A stretch of DNA of 64,000 nucleotides from positions 496,001 through 560,000 of the forward strand of contig NZ_JBHMEZ010000001.1 in NCBI RefSeq assembly GCF_042427615.1. Reading direction: 5' to 3'. How positions within the stretch are numbered: the first letter of the stretch is position 1; each line of letters starts with the position of its first letter. Under the pieces are notes generated by a model. That model was not told where the DNA came from, made no database searches, and saw only the letters and a program-made list of their open reading frames with translations. This document shows positions 61,538 through 64,000 of this stretch, piece by piece. A program made the position numbers and the translations under genes. The stretch comes from Formosa undariae. Lineage in GTDB: Bacteria > Bacteroidota > Bacteroidia > Flavobacteriales > Flavobacteriaceae.

Positions 61538-62548
61538 ATGAGCAAGGAAAAAGAAGCAAAATTAAAAGCACTACAACTAACTTTAGATAAATTAGACAAG
61601 ACTTACGGTAAGGGTACTGTAATGAGAATGAGTGATAAAGCTGTGGTAGACATTGAAGCGATACCAAGTGGATCATTAGGTTTAGATTTAGCTTTAGGCG
61701 TAGGCGGATACCCAAGAGGTCGTGTTATAGAAATATACGGACCAGAATCTTCTGGTAAAACAACATTAACATTACATGCTATTGCCGAAGCACAAAAAGC
61801 TGGAGGTATTGCTGCATTTATTGATGCAGAGCATGCTTTCGATAGATTTTACGCTGCTAAATTAGGTGTAGATATAGATAACTTAATTATTTCTCAACCA
61901 GATCATGGAGAGCAAGCATTAGAGATTGCTGAAAACCTAGTACGTTCTGGAGCGATAGATATTGTAGTTATTGACTCTGTAGCTGCTTTAACACCAAAAA
62001 GTGAAATTGAAGGTGAAATGGGAGATTCTAAAATGGGATTACATGCTCGTTTAATGTCTCAGGCTCTTCGTAAGCTTACAGGTTCTATTAGTAAAACGAA
62101 TTGTACCATGTTTTTCATTAACCAATTACGTGAAAAGATTGGTGTTATGTTTGGAAATCCTGAAACAACAACAGGTGGTAATGCATTAAAATTCTATGCA
62201 TCTGTTCGTTTAGACATTCGTAGATCTACTCAGATTAAAGATTCAGACGGAAATGTATTGGGTAACAAAACCAAAGTAAAAGTGGTTAAAAATAAAGTAG
62301 CTCCACCATTTAAAATAGCAGAATTCGACATTATGTACGGACAAGGCATTTCTAAAGTAGGAGAAATTTTGGATTTAGCAGTAGAGTTAGAAATTGTTAA
62401 GAAGAGTGGTTCTTGGTTTAGCTATCAAGACACCAAATTAGGACAAGGTCGTGATGCTGTAAAAGTTATGATTAAAGATAATCCAGAATTGTTTGAAGAA
62501 CTTGAAATTAAAATCAAGGACGCTATTAAAGCTATGAAAGAAGAATAA
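61538..62548 (+). CDS. recA: Recombinase RecA
   Basis: A 336-residue RecA. Walker A GPESSGKT is at 68-75, and the IDAEHAFDRFYAAKLGVDIDNLI and VVIDSVAALTPKSEIEGEMGD segments and the NQLREKIGVMFGNPETTTGG signature are all intact. It forms filaments for homologous recombination and induces the DNA-damage response. The C-terminal acidic tail is short. Stands alone, with its own terminator. Confidence 0.98.
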   Translation: MSKEKEAKLKALQLTLDKLDKTYGKGTVMRMSDKAVVDIEAIPSGSLGLDLALGVGGYPRGRVIEIYGPESSGKTTLTLHAIAEAQKAGGIAAFIDAEHAFDRFYAAKLGVDIDNLIISQPDHGEQALEIAENLVRSGAIDIVVIDSVAALTPKSEIEGEMGDSKMGLHARLMSQALRKLTGSISKTNCTMFFINQLREKIGVMFGNPETTTGGNALKFYASVRLDIRRSTQIKDSDGNVLGNKTKVKVVKNKVAPPFKIAEFDIMYGQGISKVGEILDLAVELEIVKKSGSWFSYQDTKLGQGRDAVKVMIKDNPELFEELEIKIKDAIKAMKEE

Positions 62549-62599
62549 ATTCTTATTCAAAACAATACTTAGTTATACTTTTTATAGTACTAAAACATT

Positions 62600-62626
62600 A
62601 AATCCCGATTTATTTTCGGGATTTTT
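62600..62626 (+). terminator. recA terminator
   Basis: Stem AAATCCCGA / TCGGGATTT with a 7-base loop and T-run, 51 bases after the recA stop. Confidence 0.8.
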
Positions 62627-62689
62627 CATTTTTATACGCAACCTTTTGAATACTTCTGCATCTAATAAGAAACTAAAACATTTATACTC

Positions 62690-63151
62690 ATGAAAAAATT
62701 ACTTCTACTATTTGTAGCAACACTAACTTTAGCATCTTGTGATTCTAATGACGACAACACAGATTACTATTATGATGCCGTACCAACAGTTTCTGCAGAT
62801 GTACCTGCAACCATGGAAATTGACCAAACCTATAATATTACAATAGACTATAGTCAACCAACAAGCTGTTACTCTTATGCTACTACCAACATCGAAAGCA
62901 GTATTGAAGAAACAATAGATGAAGACAATCCAGATGAAGAACCAACTGTAACGAGAATTATAACATTTGCTATAATTAATAAAATTGAAGTTAAATCGGA
63001 TAATGAATGTGAAGATTTAGACCAAATTGCTCAAACTCCTGTTAATTTTGAAACACTAGAAACGGGATCGTATATTTTTAGATTCTGGGCAGGTACAGAC
63101 GAAGATGGAGAAAGTATATTCTTAGAATATCCTGTTCAAATTTCAGAATAA
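62690..63151 (+). CDS. Small acidic lipoprotein, copy 1
   Basis: A 153-residue predicted lipoprotein: signal peptide and lipobox LASC (Cys17), then an acidic spacer and a beta-rich domain ending YIFRFWAGTDEDGESIFLEYPVQIS. Two cysteines (about 58 and 104: SCYSYATT, ECEDL) may form a disulfide. No known family recognised. A paralogue follows after 22 bases, probably in the same transcript. Confidence 0.8.
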   Translation: MKKLLLLFVATLTLASCDSNDDNTDYYYDAVPTVSADVPATMEIDQTYNITIDYSQPTSCYSYATTNIESSIEETIDEDNPDEEPTVTRIITFAIINKIEVKSDNECEDLDQIAQTPVNFETLETGSYIFRFWAGTDEDGESIFLEYPVQISE

Positions 63152-63173
63152 ACCAATACTAAAAAATAAACTC

Positions 63174-63623
63174 ATGAAAAAATTACTATTATTATTTGTT
63201 GCCGCTTTAACGCTGGCATCCTGTGATACAGACGACGATTATTCTTCTAACTTCACTTACGGAGTATTACCAACAGAAGTTGCAGACATACCGGAAGGCA
63301 TGGAAGTTGGGAAAATATACAGAATTACCGTAGACTATATTAGACCAACAGATTGTTATAGCTTTTACACCCTAGATTACAAAAGAAGTACTGAAGATAT
63401 AGAGGATGCCAGTGGCGAACTAATAGATACTCAAGTAAGAACAATAGCTGTAATTAACAGAATTTTTATTGAAGATGACTGTGAAGAATTAGATGTAACC
63501 ACTCAAGTCTATTTTGATTTCGAACCGATATCTGAAGGCCCGTATGTTTTTAGATTCTGGGTTGGCGAAGACGAAGATGGTGAAGATATCTTTTTAGAAT
63601 ACGAAACCGTAGTTTTAGAATAA
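63174..63623 (+). CDS. Small acidic lipoprotein, copy 2
   Basis: A 149-residue paralogue of the preceding lipoprotein. Nearly the same signal peptide (LLLLFVAALTLASC), the DCYSF and DDCEEL cysteines at matching positions, and the ending YVFRFWVGEDEDGEDIFLEYETVV. About half of the residues agree, so an older duplication. The sigma factor gene follows after 29 bases. Function unknown. Confidence 0.8.
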   Translation: MKKLLLLFVAALTLASCDTDDDYSSNFTYGVLPTEVADIPEGMEVGKIYRITVDYIRPTDCYSFYTLDYKRSTEDIEDASGELIDTQVRTIAVINRIFIEDDCEELDVTTQVYFDFEPISEGPYVFRFWVGEDEDGEDIFLEYETVVLE

Positions 63624-63652
63624 AATCAATACTAACGAACTAAAAACGACCT

Positions 63653-64000
63653 TTGAGTTTAGACCAGCTCATACATAAATGTAAACGGAATAATCTTAAA
63701 GCACAAAGTGAACTATATACGCTTTTTTCTAGCAAATTATATTCCGTTTGTTTAAAGTATTCGCGTAACGCTGCAGAAGCTCAAGACAATCTGCAAGATG
63801 CCTTTTTGACTATATTCAGTAAAATATCTCAATATAACAACACAGGTTCTTTTGAAGGTTGGCTAAAGCGTATTACTATAAATACAGCTTTACAACGCTA
63901 TCGCGAAAAAGGGATTTTCGACATTATTAATAACGACATTGTTGATGAAACCACAGAAGTTAACGACCATGAAGATATCTCGTTAGATTATCTTTTAGAA
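63653..64000 (+). CDS. ECF-type RNA polymerase sigma factor (partial)
   Basis: The first 116 codons of a sigma-70 family ECF factor running off the right edge. It starts at TTG (63653-63655): an in-frame stop (TAA at 63641-63643) lies just upstream and there is no ATG between them. Region 2 is visible: HKCKRNNLKAQSELYTLF, YSRNAAEAQDNLQDAFLTIFSKI and NTGSFEGWLKRITINTALQRYRE. Region 4 is missing from the window. It follows the two lipoproteins; no anti-sigma gene is visible. Confidence 0.85.
   Translation, partial: MSLDQLIHKCKRNNLKAQSELYTLFSSKLYSVCLKYSRNAAEAQDNLQDAFLTIFSKISQYNNTGSFEGWLKRITINTALQRYREKGIFDIINNDIVDETTEVNDHEDISLDYLLE

Noticed and set aside
1..64000. tRNA, rRNA, riboswitch or integrase-attachment sites
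   Set aside because: Looked for tRNA-like arms, known riboswitch cores and integrase genes; nothing convincing was seen by eye, though a covariance search could still find weak RNA elements.

Overview
This window is chromosomal DNA from a member of the Bacteroidota, almost certainly a marine-type Flavobacteriaceae (genus not determinable by eye). The evidence is low GC, A-rich translation starts, -7 promoter boxes of the TAnnTTTG type, a SusC-like TonB receptor with a carboxypeptidase-like leader domain, the gliding lipoprotein GldH, a RicT/PSP1 protein, an IPExxxVDY protein and Bacteroidota-style viroplasmin-RNase H. I saw no tRNA, rRNA, CRISPR array, prophage or intact insertion sequence. 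Both ends cut a gene: a MoxR ATPase on the left and an ECF sigma factor on the right.

Layout. 1-7.3 kb holds mixed housekeeping genes: SDR dehydrogenase plus AlbA-type protein, an ALDH7-type dehydrogenase, a CYTH/YciI/TIP30-like cluster and DNA polymerase IV. 7.5-11.4 kb is a two-gene TonB receptor + DUF4374 lipoprotein unit resembling xenosiderophore uptake loci. 11.5-15.8 kb (minus strand) carries acpP-fabF-rnc and IPExxxVDY-pyk. 16-20.3 kb carries purN, an RNase H, a PfkB kinase and a long PurF-like protein. 20.7-29.2 kb is the most distinctive region: four genes for secreted proteins of exactly 201 residues that I cannot assign to a family. Each has its own terminator and a shared upstream sequence block, and a pair of amidohydrolase-fold genes lies between copies 3 and 4.

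29.2-51.9 kb is a heme biosynthesis region. A minus-strand operon carries hemH, a MATE transporter, hemJ, a sensor kinase and an enoyl-CoA hydratase. A divergent AraC-type regulator and a small 53-codon ORF sit next to it. A very compact plus-strand run carries hemA-hemC-(trkH-trkA)-hemD-hemE-GNAT-hemF-(two DUF4421-like proteins)-hemB, followed by a CBS-domain membrane protein, ogt, a serine hydrolase, a PolB-like exonuclease and a double-ATPase ABC protein. Together these encode every step from glutamyl-tRNA to protoheme except glutamate-1-semialdehyde aminotransferase (hemL), with HemJ as the likely protoporphyrinogen oxidase.

52-64 kb holds scoA/scoB split by a four-helix-bundle gene, ricT-gldH-pbp1A, and a tight operon trhO-trhP-ferredoxin. 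The last encodes both the oxygen-dependent and the oxygen-independent tRNA uridine-34 hydroxylation enzymes. recA, two tandem small lipoproteins and a sigma factor follow.

The best candidates for something undescribed are the 201-residue paralogue array with its conserved upstream element, the dispersed TGGTAGATTTGGGG intergenic repeat and the 53-codon ORF beside the heme regulator. Functions are read from recognisable motifs; no database search was possible.
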